From Amycolatopsis alba DSM 44262 (GTDB lineage: Bacteria; Actinomycetota; Actinomycetes; Mycobacteriales; Pseudonocardiaceae): a stretch of DNA of 64,000 bases. The stretch is from assembly GCF_000384215.1 (NCBI RefSeq), contig NZ_KB913032.1, positions 4,791,665 through 4,855,664 of the forward strand, given 5' to 3'. The notes beneath the pieces were generated by a model. It did no database searches. It was given only the letters and a program-made list of their open reading frames with translations, and was not told the DNA's origin. Positions 29,476-38,728 of this stretch are shown one piece after another. Each line of letters opens with the position of its first letter. The stretch's first letter is position 1. The position numbers and the translations under genes are program-made.

Positions 29476-31338
29476 ATGATGGTGAGTTCCTGGTCCAGGG
29501 CGGTGGCCGCGGTTTCGGCACTGGTCCTCGGGGGTTTGACGGTTCCGGTGGTTTCGGCCGCGGCGGCGGTACGCGGGGAGGTCCGGGTCGACCAGGTCGG
29601 CTACGGCATCACCGAAACCAAGTACGCCTATCTGCTGTCCAGCGCGCCGGGGTCGTTCTCGGTGGTCGACGAACGCGGCCGGACCGTCCACCGTGGACGG
29701 ACGGGTGCCTCGCTCGGCGCGTGGAGCGCGAAATATCCGGCGGTGTACCAGCTCGACCTGTCGAAGGTGTGGCTGCCGGGCAAGTACCGGATCGAGGTGA
29801 GCGGCGAGACCAAGGCGACTTCGCCGACGTTCCGGGTGGACACCAAGGACCGGCTCTTCACCCCGCTCGTCCGCGCCACCAACGAGTTCTTCCAGGCGCA
29901 GCGCGACGGTGACGACATCGTCCCCGGCCGTCTCGGCCGTAAGCCGTCCCACCTGGCCGACAAACAGGCCACGGTCTACGACTGGCCGGTGTTCGTGGGC
30001 GAGGGCGGCGACGAGATCGCCGAACCGCTGAAGCCGGTCGGCGGGCCGGTCGACGTCGAAGGCGGCTGGGTCGACGCGGGCGACTTCGTCAAGTTCACCT
30101 CGAACACCGCGTATTCGCTGGCGGAACTGGGATACGTGCTTCGCGAGGGTTACGACCCGGTGCTGGCCAAGGAGGTCAAGCTCGGCCTCGACTGGCTCGA
30201 CAAGATGTGGGACGGGAAGAGCAAGACGCTCTACGCCCAGGTCGGGATCGGGACGGGCAGCGACAAGTTCGGCTTCCTCGGCGATCACGACGTCTGGCGG
30301 AACCCGCACGACGACGACGCGCTCGACGTGAAACCCGGTGACCCCAAGTACTTCGTCAAGCACCGGCCGGTCTTCCCGGCGAACCCCGGCGGTTCCGCGC
30401 TCAGCCCGAACCTCGCCGGTCGTGTCGCGGCCGCTTTCGCCCTCGGCGCGCAGGTCGAGGCGAAGCGGAACCCTTCGCTGGCAAGGAAGTATCTCGCCGA
30501 GGCCGCCTCGGTGTTCGCGCAGGCCAAGACCGAGAACGTCGGCGAACTGGTCACCGCGTTCCCGCACGCGTACTACCCGGAATCGTCCTGGCGGGACGAC
30601 ATGGAACTCGGCGCGACGCAGCTCGCCCTGGCGGGCAAGGCCTTGCGGGACCCGAGGGCGGGCGACTGGACGCGGCAGGCGGCGCACTGGGCGAAGGCGT
30701 ACATCGACCTCGAAGAGAAGAGCACGCTCAACCTGTACGACACCAGCGCGCTGGCGCACGCCGAGCTGGCGAAACTCATGCGGCACGGTGTCCCCGGCGC
30801 CGCGCTCGGCCCGAAGGAACTGATCGGCGACCTCCGGCGTCAGCTCGACGAAGGTGTCGCGAGCGCGGCGAAGAGTCCTTTCCGGACTGCCGTCTCGGTC
30901 AAGGACTTCGATGCCGCCAGCAAGAGCTTCGGGTTCGCCGCGACCGAGCGGCTCTACGCGGACGTGACCGGAGACAGGCGGTACGCGGCGTTCGGCTCGC
31001 AGCAGCGGAACTTCACCCTCGGCGCGAACGCGTGGGGAGTCTCGCTGGTCGTCGGCGTCGGCACGACGTCGCCGAAGTGCCCGCACCACCAGGCGGCGAA
31101 CCTCGCGGGTGAGGCGAAGGTGCTCTACGGCGCCGTCGTGAATGGACCGAACGGGGCGGAGCACTTCGCGGACCTGCCGTTCCCGGCCGGGGCGAAGGAA
31201 TGCACGAAGCCGTTCGACGCCTTCGACACGACCGAGTCGCGCTACACCGACGACCTGGCCTCGTGGCCGAGCAACGAACCCGCCATCGACTTCACCTCGA
31301 CGGCCATGCTCGCGTTCTCCCTGGCCGGACGTTCCTAG
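29476..31338 (+). CDS. Secreted GH9 endoglucanase (cellulase)
   Basis: A 620-residue exported enzyme: signal peptide 1-31 (ends SAAAA), an N-terminal CelD-type Ig-like domain about 35-122, and a GH9 (alpha/alpha)6 barrel about 128-618. GGWVDAGDF holds the catalytic base pair Asp200/Asp203 and SNEPAIDFTS the catalytic acid Glu601. It should cleave beta-1,4-glucan. No cellulose-binding module is present. A hairpin at 31346 follows the stop. A strong regulatory-looking AT-rich motif lies just upstream, suggesting induction by plant sugars. Confidence 0.93.
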   Translation: MMVSSWSRAVAAVSALVLGGLTVPVVSAAAAVRGEVRVDQVGYGITETKYAYLLSSAPGSFSVVDERGRTVHRGRTGASLGAWSAKYPAVYQLDLSKVWLPGKYRIEVSGETKATSPTFRVDTKDRLFTPLVRATNEFFQAQRDGDDIVPGRLGRKPSHLADKQATVYDWPVFVGEGGDEIAEPLKPVGGPVDVEGGWVDAGDFVKFTSNTAYSLAELGYVLREGYDPVLAKEVKLGLDWLDKMWDGKSKTLYAQVGIGTGSDKFGFLGDHDVWRNPHDDDALDVKPGDPKYFVKHRPVFPANPGGSALSPNLAGRVAAAFALGAQVEAKRNPSLARKYLAEAASVFAQAKTENVGELVTAFPHAYYPESSWRDDMELGATQLALAGKALRDPRAGDWTRQAAHWAKAYIDLEEKSTLNLYDTSALAHAELAKLMRHGVPGAALGPKELIGDLRRQLDEGVASAAKSPFRTAVSVKDFDAASKSFGFAATERLYADVTGDRRYAAFGSQQRNFTLGANAWGVSLVVGVGTTSPKCPHHQAANLAGEAKVLYGAVVNGPNGAEHFADLPFPAGAKECTKPFDAFDTTESRYTDDLASWPSNEPAIDFTSTAMLAFSLAGRS

Positions 31339-31345
31339 TCGTGAT

Positions 31346-31376
31346 CGCGGGGCCCGCTCACGCGGCGGGCCCCGCG
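31346..31376 (+). terminator. GC-rich hairpin terminator of the GH9 gene
   Basis: CGCGGGGCCCGC (31346-31357) pairs perfectly with GCGGGCCCCGCG (31365-31376) around a 7-nt loop, 8 bp after the stop. It lacks a long T run, as usual in this genome. Confidence 0.75.
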
Positions 31377-31450
31377 TTCGCGTACCCGACAACTCCTGTT
31401 CGCGGCGATGCCGCCGCTCCGGACGGTGACGACGTCGTAGTCTTGGCGGG

Positions 31451-32236
31451 GTGAGTGAGACAAGCGAGTTCCCCGACGGCCAGTACCCGGAACGTCCGAT
31501 CGAGCGCCACAAAGGCCCGGTCGTGCTGCGGCGGGACCGCCGTGACCAGGGCAGCACCACCGACCAGCGCCTGCTGGACTCGCGGGGACCGAGTGACTGG
31601 GTGCACACCGACCCGTGGCGGGTGCTGCGGATCCAGGCGGAGTTCGTCGAGGGCTTCGGCGCGCTGGCCGAGGTGCCGCGCGCGGTGACCGTGTTCGGCT
31701 CGGCACGGACCAAACGGGACCACCCCGAGTACGAACTCGGCCGCAAGATCGGCGGCGCGCTCGCCGACGCGGGCTTCGCGGTGATGACCGGCGGCGGCCC
31801 CGGCGCGATGGAAGCGGTCAACCGCGGCGCCAACGAGGCGGGCGGGTTCTCCGTCGGTCTCGGCATCGAGCTGCCGTTCGAACAGGGCCTGAACCCGTGG
31901 GTCGACCTCGGCGTCAACTTCCGGTACTTCTTCGCCCGCAAGACGATGTTCATCAAGTACTCGCAGGCGTTCATCTGCCTGCCCGGCGGCTTCGGCACGC
32001 TCGACGAGCTGTTCGAGGCGCTCACCCTGGTGCAGACGAAGAAGGTCACCAAGTTCCCGGTCGTGCTCTTCGGCAGCGACTACTGGGGCGGCCTGTACGA
32101 CTGGATCGCCAAGACGCTGCTCGCCGAGGGCAAGATCGGCGAGAAGGACCTCGACCTGCTGCACGTCACCGACGACATCGACGACGCCGTCCGCGTCGTG
32201 CAGGACTCGTACCAGGCATGGGAGGACACCCACTGA
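31451..32236 (+). CDS. LOG family (TIGR00730) Rossmann-fold protein
   Basis: A 261-residue LOG-like protein. VTVFGSAR opens the Rossmann fold, [16 protein letters not shown] and [14 protein letters not shown] (PGGxGTxxE) are the nucleotide-monophosphate and catalytic motifs. LOG enzymes release the base from cytokinin-type nucleoside 5'-monophosphates; bacterial members often act on AMP. An N-terminal 60-residue extension is typical of the Rv1205-neighbouring form. TAGTCT lies 7 nt before the GTG, a leaderless-type start. A second LOG gene follows with a 1-nt overlap. Confidence 0.88.
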   Translation: MSETSEFPDGQYPERPIERHKGPVVLRRDRRDQGSTTDQRLLDSRGPSDWVHTDPWRVLRIQAEFVEGFGALAEVPRAVTVFGSARTKRDHPEYELGRKIGGALADAGFAVMTGGGPGAMEAVNRGANEAGGFSVGLGIELPFEQGLNPWVDLGVNFRYFFARKTMFIKYSQAFICLPGGFGTLDELFEALTLVQTKKVTKFPVVLFGSDYWGGLYDWIAKTLLAEGKIGEKDLDLLHVTDDIDDAVRVVQDSYQAWEDTH

Positions 32237-32814
32237 TGGCGGCTCCACGCAGAGTATGCGTCTTCTGCGGCTCTTCGATGGGCTTCGACTCGCGCTACGC
32301 CGACGAGGCGCGTGCGCTGGGCACGCTGCTGGCATCGCGGGGGATCGGGCTGGTCTACGGCGGTGCCTCGGTCGGCACGATGGGTGTCATCGCGGACGCC
32401 GCGCTGGCCGCGGGCGGCGAGGTGATCGGCGTGATCCCGGAGGCGCTGGGCAGCGTCGAGATCGCGCACGCCGGCCTGACCGAACTGCACGTCGTCGCCG
32501 ACATGCACCAGCGCAAGGCGAAGATGGCCGCGCTGTCCGACGGCTTCCTCGCACTGCCCGGCGGCGCGGGGACGCTGGAAGAGCTGTTCGAGGTGTGGAC
32601 GTGGGCGCAGCTCGGGCTGCACGAGAAGCCGATCGGGCTGGTCGACGTCGGCGGGTACTACGGGCCGCTGCTGAAGTTCGCCGACCACATGGTGTCGGAG
32701 GGCTTCCTGTCGGCCGGGTACCGGGACATGCTCTTGATCGACTCGGACGCTTCGGCGCTTCTGGACGGCTTCGCGGACTACGTGCCGCCTCCGCGCCCTA
32801 AGTGGGCCAAGTAG
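32236..32814 (+). CDS. LOG family protein (cytokinin riboside 5'-phosphate phosphoribohydrolase-like)
   Basis: A 192-residue LOG protein: [31 protein letters not shown] and [19 protein letters not shown] are the three family motifs, in the form typical of the M. tuberculosis Rv1205 enzyme that produces cytokinins. It overlaps the upstream LOG gene by one nucleotide (TGATG). Having two different LOG types in tandem suggests linked purine-nucleotide salvage or cytokinin production. Confidence 0.9.
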   Translation: MAAPRRVCVFCGSSMGFDSRYADEARALGTLLASRGIGLVYGGASVGTMGVIADAALAAGGEVIGVIPEALGSVEIAHAGLTELHVVADMHQRKAKMAALSDGFLALPGGAGTLEELFEVWTWAQLGLHEKPIGLVDVGGYYGPLLKFADHMVSEGFLSAGYRDMLLIDSDASALLDGFADYVPPPRPKWAK

Positions 32815-32865
32815 CGCTTCGGGCGCTGTTTCGGTACAGGAAGGCCCCCCTTGCTTGCGCCTGGC

Positions 32866-32918
32866 TCCGTGAAGGCCTCCTTCACTACCTTCAGGGTAGG
32901 CAAGGAGGCCTTCACGGA
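32866..32918. repeat. TCCGTGAAGGCCTCCTTC palindrome
   Basis: Arms 32866-32889 and 32895-32918 match at 22 of 24 positions with core GTGAAGGCCTCCTTC. An abraded second copy of the 6398-type arm lies just before it (32834-32860). It occupies the convergent junction of the LOG gene and plsC. Confidence 0.85.
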
Positions 32919-32951
32919 CTCGCAGCCAGGGGCCGGCTGCCCGGCGCTCGC

Positions 32952-32978
32952 GCGATAGCAAGGGACCTTTGCTATCGC
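32952..32978. repeat. AGCAAGGGACCTTTGCT family, GATAG-flanked
   Basis: A 27-bp quasi-palindrome, GCGATAGCAAGG at the left arm, one mismatch and a single central base. It is 19 bp from the plsC stop and in the same junction as the preceding repeat. Confidence 0.82.
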
Positions 32979-32996
32979 CCCGGTACCGGGAGGGCG

Positions 32997-33671
32997 TCAG
33001 GCGGCGCTCTGATCAGGGCGTTTGTGGTAAGAGTCGACGTACTCCTGGCCCGAAAGCTCCAGGATCGCGTACATGATCTCGTCGGTCACCGAGCGCCGGA
33101 TCGCCGGCGACGAGTCCTGACCCTCGTAGCGCGAGAAGTCCAGCGGCTCGCCGTAGGTGACGGTGATCTTCGCCCGCCGCGGGATCCGCTTCCCGGCGGG
33201 CTGCAGGTTCTCGGTGCCGGAAAGCGCGACGGGGACGACCTTCGCGCCGGTCGCCAGCGCCAGTGCCGCGACGCCGGTGTGGCCGCGGTGCAGCCGCCCG
33301 TCCAGCGAGCGGGTGCCTTCGGGGTAGATCGCGAACGCGCCGCCCGCGTCGAGCACCTTCCGCGCCGCTTCCAGCGCGGCGAGGCCGGCCTGCGCGTTGC
33401 CGCGTTCGACCGGGACGTAGCCGAGGCCGCCGAGGAAACCGGCCATCATTTTGCCCTTGAGCCCGCGGCCGGTGAAGTACTCCGCCTTGCCGAGGAACTT
33501 GACCGGCCGCATCGCCGTGAAAGTGATCACGCCGGTGTCCAGTGCCGCCCGGTGGTTGGGCGCGAGCAGCACCGGCCCGGTGGCCGGGATGTTCTCCACG
33601 CCGCGGATATCGGGGCGGTACAGCGCCCTGACCAGCGGACCCAGGACGAATCGGACGAGCAGCGGTAGCAA
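32997..33671 (-). CDS. 1-acylglycerol-3-phosphate O-acyltransferase (PlsC-like)
   Basis: A 224-residue membrane-associated acyltransferase. NHRAALD is the H-x4-D catalytic motif and AIYPEGTRS the glycerophosphate-binding motif. It should acylate lysophosphatidic acid or a related acceptor in phospholipid synthesis. The start is TTG at 33671, preceded by GGAGGAACC at ideal spacing. It is divergent from gpgS. Confidence 0.9.
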   Translation of the reverse strand: MLPLLVRFVLGPLVRALYRPDIRGVENIPATGPVLLAPNHRAALDTGVITFTAMRPVKFLGKAEYFTGRGLKGKMMAGFLGGLGYVPVERGNAQAGLAALEAARKVLDAGGAFAIYPEGTRSLDGRLHRGHTGVAALALATGAKVVPVALSGTENLQPAGKRIPRRAKITVTYGEPLDFSRYEGQDSSPAIRRSVTDEIMYAILELSGQEYVDSYHKRPDQSAA

Positions 33672-33722
33672 GGTTCCTCCATCGACAAGGTGTCGGACTC
33701 CAGCATGGCACGATCACTACTC

Positions 33723-34628
33723 ATGAGTTGGTTCGAGCGGCGTACGTGGCAGAACCCCGGTTGGACGCTCGACGACATCGTCGCTGCGAAGGGTGACCGG
33801 ACGGTTTCGGTCGTGCTACCGGCACTCGACGAAGAGGACACCGTCGCCGCTGTCGTCGGCACCGTCCGCCCGTTGCTGGGCACGATCGTCGACGAGCTGA
33901 TCGTGATGGACTCCGGCTCCACCGACGCCACCGCCGAGCTCGCGGCGAAGGCAGGCGCGCGCGTGGTGCACCGCGAGGACGTGCTCCCCGAGCTGCCGCC
34001 AGTGCCGGGCAAGGGCGAGGTCCTGTGGCGCTCGCTCGCCGCGACGACGGGTGACGTCGTCGTGTTCCTCGACTCCGACCTCGTCGACCCGGACCCGGCG
34101 TTCGTGCCGACGCTGCTCGGACCGCTGCTCTGCGAGGACGGCGTCCACCTGGTCAAGGGCTTCTACCGGCGGCCGCTGCGGCTGGAGAGCAGCGGCGGCG
34201 GCCGGGTCACCGAACTGCTGGCGCGGCCGGTCCTCTCGGCGCTGCGCCCGTCGCTTTCGGGTCTCATCCAGCCTCTGGGTGGCGAGTACGCGGCAACGCG
34301 CGAGTTCCTCGAGTCAGTGCCCTTCGCGGCCGGGTACGGCGTCGAGATCGGACTCATCCTCGACGCCGAAGCGCGCTACGGCCTCGAAGGGCTCGCACAG
34401 GTCAACCTCGGCGTACGCAAACATCGCAACCGCTCGCTGCTTCAGCTGGGCGTCATGGCGCGGCAGATCCTCGGGACGGCGCTCGCGCGCTGCGGCATCA
34501 AGTCGGACGACCCGGCCCAGCTCACCCAGTTCGCGCAGGTGGGTGACGAATGGCTGCCGGAGGTGGCCGAGGTGTCGGTCAGCGACCGGCCGCCGATGCG
34601 GGAAGTGCGTGGCTTAACCCAGTCGTAG
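33723..34628 (+). CDS. gpgS: Glucosyl-3-phosphoglycerate synthase GpgS
   Basis: A 301-residue GT81 enzyme. VVLPALDEEDTVAAVV, the DSGSTD strand and VVFLDSDLVDPDP (DxD metal site) plus IQPLGGEYAATREFL match actinobacterial GpgS, which makes glucosyl-3-phosphoglycerate from NDP-glucose, the first step of methylglucose lipopolysaccharide synthesis. The ATG at 33723 gives the family N-terminus MSWFERRTW. Position between LOG and DivIVA/tag genes matches Rv1208. Its 3' end overlaps cydC by 15 bp. Confidence 0.93.
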   Translation: MSWFERRTWQNPGWTLDDIVAAKGDRTVSVVLPALDEEDTVAAVVGTVRPLLGTIVDELIVMDSGSTDATAELAAKAGARVVHREDVLPELPPVPGKGEVLWRSLAATTGDVVVFLDSDLVDPDPAFVPTLLGPLLCEDGVHLVKGFYRRPLRLESSGGGRVTELLARPVLSALRPSLSGLIQPLGGEYAATREFLESVPFAAGYGVEIGLILDAEARYGLEGLAQVNLGVRKHRNRSLLQLGVMARQILGTALARCGIKSDDPAQLTQFAQVGDEWLPEVAEVSVSDRPPMREVRGLTQS

Positions 34629-36167
34629 CACCTCGTCGAACCCTGCCACCTGCGATTCGCGGTGCGTCACGAGGACGACGGTGCCGCGCGTGGCCGCGAG
34701 GACGTCTGCCAGGACGGCGTCGCCGTGTTCCGGGTCCAGTCCTTCGACGGGCTCGTCCAGCACCAGGATCGGCGGCGCCGAGAGCACTGCTCTCGCGAGG
34801 ATGAGCCGCTGACGCTGCCCGCCCGACAGCGCGTCGCCGTCAGAACCGGCTTCACGGTCCAGCGGCAGGTCGAACCCGGCCGTTTCGCACGCCGCGAGCA
34901 GCTCGGCGTCCGAAGCGCCAGGCTTCGCGAGCAGCAGGTTCTCCCGGACCGTCGTGTGGAAGACGTGCGCGTCCGCGAGCGCGCCGGAGACCACCGACGG
35001 CAGCAGCGCCGGGTCGTACTCGTCGAGCGCGCGGCCGTTGAGCACAACCCGGCCGGACGTCGGCGCCACGGAACCGAGCAGGACGTTCAGCAGCGTCGTC
35101 TTTCCGGCTCCGCTCGGCCCCAGGATCCCGACGCGCTTGCCCGGCGGCAGGTCGAGGTCGACGCCGTCCAGCGCCGGAGCCCGGCCTTCGAAGTGAACGC
35201 CGACCCGTTCCAGCCGCAGATGCCCCGGCTCGGGAATCGCGCTGCCCCGCGCGGGTGACGGCTCGGTCAGCAGCGCGCGCACCCGCTCCGCCGATGCCCG
35301 GACCTCGACCCAGCGCTGCGCGGCCGCGGTCAGCGGGAGGACCAGTTCGAACACGGCCAGCGCACCCAGCGCCAGTGCCGCCGTCAGTGGCGGCGATACC
35401 CCGGCGGTCAGCGCGATCGTGACGCAGGTCAGCAGCTGGACGAGCATCCCGGCCGCGGTCAGCAGGCTGGTCCGGTTCGCCGTCGCCCGGTCCCGGACGG
35501 CGAGCGCGTCGACGGCGGTGTGCGCCGCGTCCACAGTGGACTCGTGGACGCCGTAGGCGATCAGCTCGCGGCGTCCGGTGATCAGCTCGACCGACCGTTC
35601 GGCGAGGTCGGCCCGTGCCGGAGCGCTCTTCTCAGCCGCGTCGCGCGTGATCCGCACGCACAGCCACGGCAACCCGATCCCCGCGACCGCGAGCCCGAGC
35701 GCCAAGACGAGTCCGGCCACCGGACTGAAGACGAGCGCGATCGCGGTCGACACCGCGCCCACGAAAGCGGCGACACCGGCGGGCAGCAGGCAGCGCAGGA
35801 TCGCGTCCTGCACGGCGTCCACATCGGACACCAGGCGCGTGACGAGGTCGCCGCCGGAATGCCGGGAGGTCCGGTGTGGCAGCAACGACGTGTACGCGCG
35901 GGTCCGCAAGGCACCGAGATAACGCAGGACGACCTCGTGCCCGGCGAGCCGTTCCGCGTAACGCAGCCCGCCGCGCAGCAACGCCAGCGTCCGGACGGCG
36001 ACGATCGCCACCGTGAGCGACGCCAGTGGCGGCTGCTCGGCCGCTTTCAGCAGCAGCCACGCGGCGGTGGCCATCAGCGCCAGCCCGGCCAGTTCCGCGC
36101 CCGCCGCGATCAGTCCGGCCCGGACCAGCCGGACAGCATCCTTTGTGGACACACCCCAGACGTTCAC
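34614..36167 (-). CDS. cydC: Thiol reductant ABC exporter subunit CydC
   Basis: A 517-residue half-transporter: six membrane helices in residues 10-290, then an ATPase with Walker A GPSGAGKT, signature LSGGQRQR and Walker B ILVLDEP. With CydD it exports glutathione/cysteine-type thiols needed to assemble cytochrome bd hemes. Its start overlaps the cydD stop by 4 bp; it is the last gene of cydABDC. The ATG and GTG codons near residue 6 leave a few residues of doubt about the start. Confidence 0.93.
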   Translation of the reverse strand: MNVWGVSTKDAVRLVRAGLIAAGAELAGLALMATAAWLLLKAAEQPPLASLTVAIVAVRTLALLRGGLRYAERLAGHEVVLRYLGALRTRAYTSLLPHRTSRHSGGDLVTRLVSDVDAVQDAILRCLLPAGVAAFVGAVSTAIALVFSPVAGLVLALGLAVAGIGLPWLCVRITRDAAEKSAPARADLAERSVELITGRRELIAYGVHESTVDAAHTAVDALAVRDRATANRTSLLTAAGMLVQLLTCVTIALTAGVSPPLTAALALGALAVFELVLPLTAAAQRWVEVRASAERVRALLTEPSPARGSAIPEPGHLRLERVGVHFEGRAPALDGVDLDLPPGKRVGILGPSGAGKTTLLNVLLGSVAPTSGRVVLNGRALDEYDPALLPSVVSGALADAHVFHTTVRENLLLAKPGASDAELLAACETAGFDLPLDREAGSDGDALSGGQRQRLILARAVLSAPPILVLDEPVEGLDPEHGDAVLADVLAATRGTVVLVTHRESQVAGFDEVLRLG

Positions 36168-37723
36168 ACCAGTTCCCGTTCTCGTACGGCGCCATCACGG
36201 ACTTCGAGGACGCGGGTGGCCAGCGCGGCCATCGCGGGCCGGTGGGCCACGAGCACCGCGGTCCGGCCGGTGAGCAGTTCGCGGGTCGCGCCGAGCGCGG
36301 CCGCTTCGGTCCCCGCGTCGAGCCGCGCGGTCGGTTCGTCGAGCAGCGCCAGCCCCGCCTCCGTGCGGGCCAGCGCCCTGGCGAGGCCGAGTCGTTGCCG
36401 CTGTCCGGCGGAAAGCGGCGCGCCCAGCTCCCCGATGCGCGTCCGGTAGCCGTCGGGCAGCCCGCGTACGACCTCGTCGAACGCCGCCGCGCGGGCCGCC
36501 GCCTGGACGTCCGGCACGCCGCCCGTGGCGATGTTCTCCTCGACGGTCCCGGTGAACAACGTCGGCCGTTGCGGCACCCACGCCGTTCCCGCCCGCCACG
36601 CGGCCGGATCCAGTTCGCGCAGGTCGGCGCCGTCGACGAGGACCCGGCCCGACGTCGGCGTGACGAAACCCAGCAGGACCGCCAGCAGCGTGCTCTTCCC
36701 GGAACCGCTGGGCCCGACGAGCGCGACGTGCTCACCCGCCTCGACCGTCATGTCCACTTCGGACAGCACGAGCTCTTCGCCGTACGCGACACTCACCTTC
36801 TCCAGCACGATCCGAGGTGCGCCACGGCGAGCCACCCGCGAACCCCGGACGGCCTCTTCCGAACGGACGGCCAGCGCTTCCCTCAGCGTGGCGAGCCCTT
36901 CCGCGCTGGCGTGGAACTTCGCCCCGGCCGCCCGCAACGGCAGGTACGCCTCGGGCGCGAGCAGCAGCACCAGGACCGCGGTGTGCACGACCATCCCGCC
37001 TTCCAGCAGGCGGAACCCGATCGGCACCGCCACGAGCGCCACCGAAAGCGTCGCCACCAGTTCCAGTACCAGCGCGGACAGGAACGCGACCCGCAGCGTG
37101 CGCATCGTCGCGTCCGTATGCGCGTCCGCCATCGCCCGCACCGTCTTGGCCTGCGCCTCGGCGCGGCCGAACACCTTGAGCGTGCCGAGCCCGCGCACGA
37201 CGTCGAGGAAATGCCCGCCCAGCTTGGAAAGCAGCTGCCACTGTTTGGCGGTCTTCGCTTTGGTGTGCTGCCCGACCAGGATCGCGAACACCGGGATCAG
37301 CGGCAGCGTCGCGGTGATGATCAGCGCCGACGACAGATCCGCCGCGAACAGCCGGACGACCACCGCGACCGGCACGATCGCCGACAGCACCACCGTCGGC
37401 AGATAGCCGGTCAGGTAGGCGTCACCTGCGTCGATTCCCTTGGTCACCAAGGTCGCGGCCTCGCCGGGATTCTCCGCTTCCGCGCCGAGAAGCCGTTTGC
37501 GCAGGGTGGCCTTGACCGTCGCCGCGAACCGGCCGCCGAGGGAACCCTGGACACCCGCCAGCAACACCCGCGCGGCGATCGCGGCCGCGAGGGTCCAGGT
37601 CACGCCGCCGCCGGTGAGCAGCGTCGCGAGACCGTCCGCCTGGACGAGGATCGCCGCGGCGGTCAGTGTTCCGAGGACGCCCAGCACACCGAAATGACGC
37701 CGCAGTCCGGGAAGGGGAGGCAT
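36164..37723 (-). CDS. cydD: Thiol reductant ABC exporter subunit CydD
   Basis: A 519-residue half-transporter partner of CydC: an N-terminal six-helix domain, GPSGSGKST Walker A, and a signature LSAGQRQR (Ala in place of the usual Gly) before LALLDEPTA. The ATG follows a GGAG ribosome site overlapping the cydB stop, 9 bp away. Together with CydC it forms the heterodimeric exporter needed for cytochrome bd maturation. Confidence 0.93.
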   Translation of the reverse strand: MPPLPGLRRHFGVLGVLGTLTAAAILVQADGLATLLTGGGVTWTLAAAIAARVLLAGVQGSLGGRFAATVKATLRKRLLGAEAENPGEAATLVTKGIDAGDAYLTGYLPTVVLSAIVPVAVVVRLFAADLSSALIITATLPLIPVFAILVGQHTKAKTAKQWQLLSKLGGHFLDVVRGLGTLKVFGRAEAQAKTVRAMADAHTDATMRTLRVAFLSALVLELVATLSVALVAVPIGFRLLEGGMVVHTAVLVLLLAPEAYLPLRAAGAKFHASAEGLATLREALAVRSEEAVRGSRVARRGAPRIVLEKVSVAYGEELVLSEVDMTVEAGEHVALVGPSGSGKSTLLAVLLGFVTPTSGRVLVDGADLRELDPAAWRAGTAWVPQRPTLFTGTVEENIATGGVPDVQAAARAAAFDEVVRGLPDGYRTRIGELGAPLSAGQRQRLGLARALARTEAGLALLDEPTARLDAGTEAAALGATRELLTGRTAVLVAHRPAMAALATRVLEVRDGAVRERELV

Positions 37724-37732
37724 CTCAGGCTC

Positions 37733-38725
37733 CTAGAAGTGCAGCAGCGAACGCTGGTCGACCCGGCTCTCGTGCCTGCGCCACGTCACCCACTGCACGG
37801 CGGCGATCGCCACCAGCGCGGGAGGCAGGACGAAAGTGAGCAGGCCGAGCATGTCGGTGCTGGTGGCCGCTTCCGTCAGGCTCAGCGAGTATCCACCGTC
37901 CACAGAGGACGAAAGCGCGTCCGGAAGGCGCATGGTCCCGACGGCCAGCGCTGGCGACGCGGACAGGACCATCGTGGCGATCAGCGCCGCCTTGTGCCGT
38001 CCGGCGCGCAAGGCCGTGGACGCGGCACCCAGCGCGCCGAACGCCAGCACGATCGCGGGCAGCACGGACCACGACGCGGTGGTCTCGAAGAAGCCCCAGG
38101 CGACGGCCACGACCAGGAACGCGAACGTGGGCGCGAGCAGGGCCTTGGCGATCCGGTTCGCACGGGCGGTGAATTCGGCGGGTGCCCGCACGGCGAGGAA
38201 AGCCGCTCCCTGCAAGGCGAACAGCGCGACGAACCCGGCGCCCCACAGCAGCGCGTACGGGTGGAACACGGCGAGGACACCGCCTGCCGGATGCCCCTCG
38301 GCGTCGAGCGGGAGGCCGAGGACGAGGTTGCCGAGGAACACGCCCCAGGACACCGCCGTCACCCAGGCGCCGGCGCTGATCGCCAGCGTCCAGGCGCCGC
38401 GGCCCGCGTCCGGCCGCCTGCTGCGCAGCTGCACCGCCGCGGTGAACGTGACCAGCCCGAGCAGCAGGGCGACGACCGGGAGGTACGCCCCCGAGAACAC
38501 TTTTCCTTCCAGATGCGGGAAAGCGCCGAACAGGACGCCGACCGCCGCCACCAGCCAGACCTCGTTGGCCAGGAAGAACGGGCCGAAGGCGCCGAGCACG
38601 CGCCGTCGTCCGGTCTCGTCACGGCTGAGCCTGCCGAGCAGCATCCCGACGCCGTAGTCGTAGCCCGCCAGCGCGAAATAGCCGGAGATCAGGAAACCGA
38701 GCACACACCACCAGAGGATCACCAT
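37733..38725 (-). CDS. cydB: Cytochrome bd oxidase subunit II CydB
   Basis: A 330-residue protein with eight or nine predicted membrane helices; the N-terminus LWWCVLGFLISGYFALAGYDYGVG is the family's first helix with the conserved FxxxGYDxG stretch. It is the structural partner of CydA in the inner membrane. It starts 3 bp after the cydA stop. Confidence 0.93.
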   Translation of the reverse strand: MVILWWCVLGFLISGYFALAGYDYGVGMLLGRLSRDETGRRRVLGAFGPFFLANEVWLVAAVGVLFGAFPHLEGKVFSGAYLPVVALLLGLVTFTAAVQLRSRRPDAGRGAWTLAISAGAWVTAVSWGVFLGNLVLGLPLDAEGHPAGGVLAVFHPYALLWGAGFVALFALQGAAFLAVRAPAEFTARANRIAKALLAPTFAFLVVAVAWGFFETTASWSVLPAIVLAFGALGAASTALRAGRHKAALIATMVLSASPALAVGTMRLPDALSSSVDGGYSLSLTEAATSTDMLGLLTFVLPPALVAIAAVQWVTWRRHESRVDQRSLLHF

Positions 38726-38728
38726 CGG

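Noticed and set aside
29455..32052. 865-codon open frame on the minus strand
   Set aside because: It is antisense to the GH9 and LOG genes, Arg/Pro-rich in the manner of high-GC shadow frames, and has no domain.
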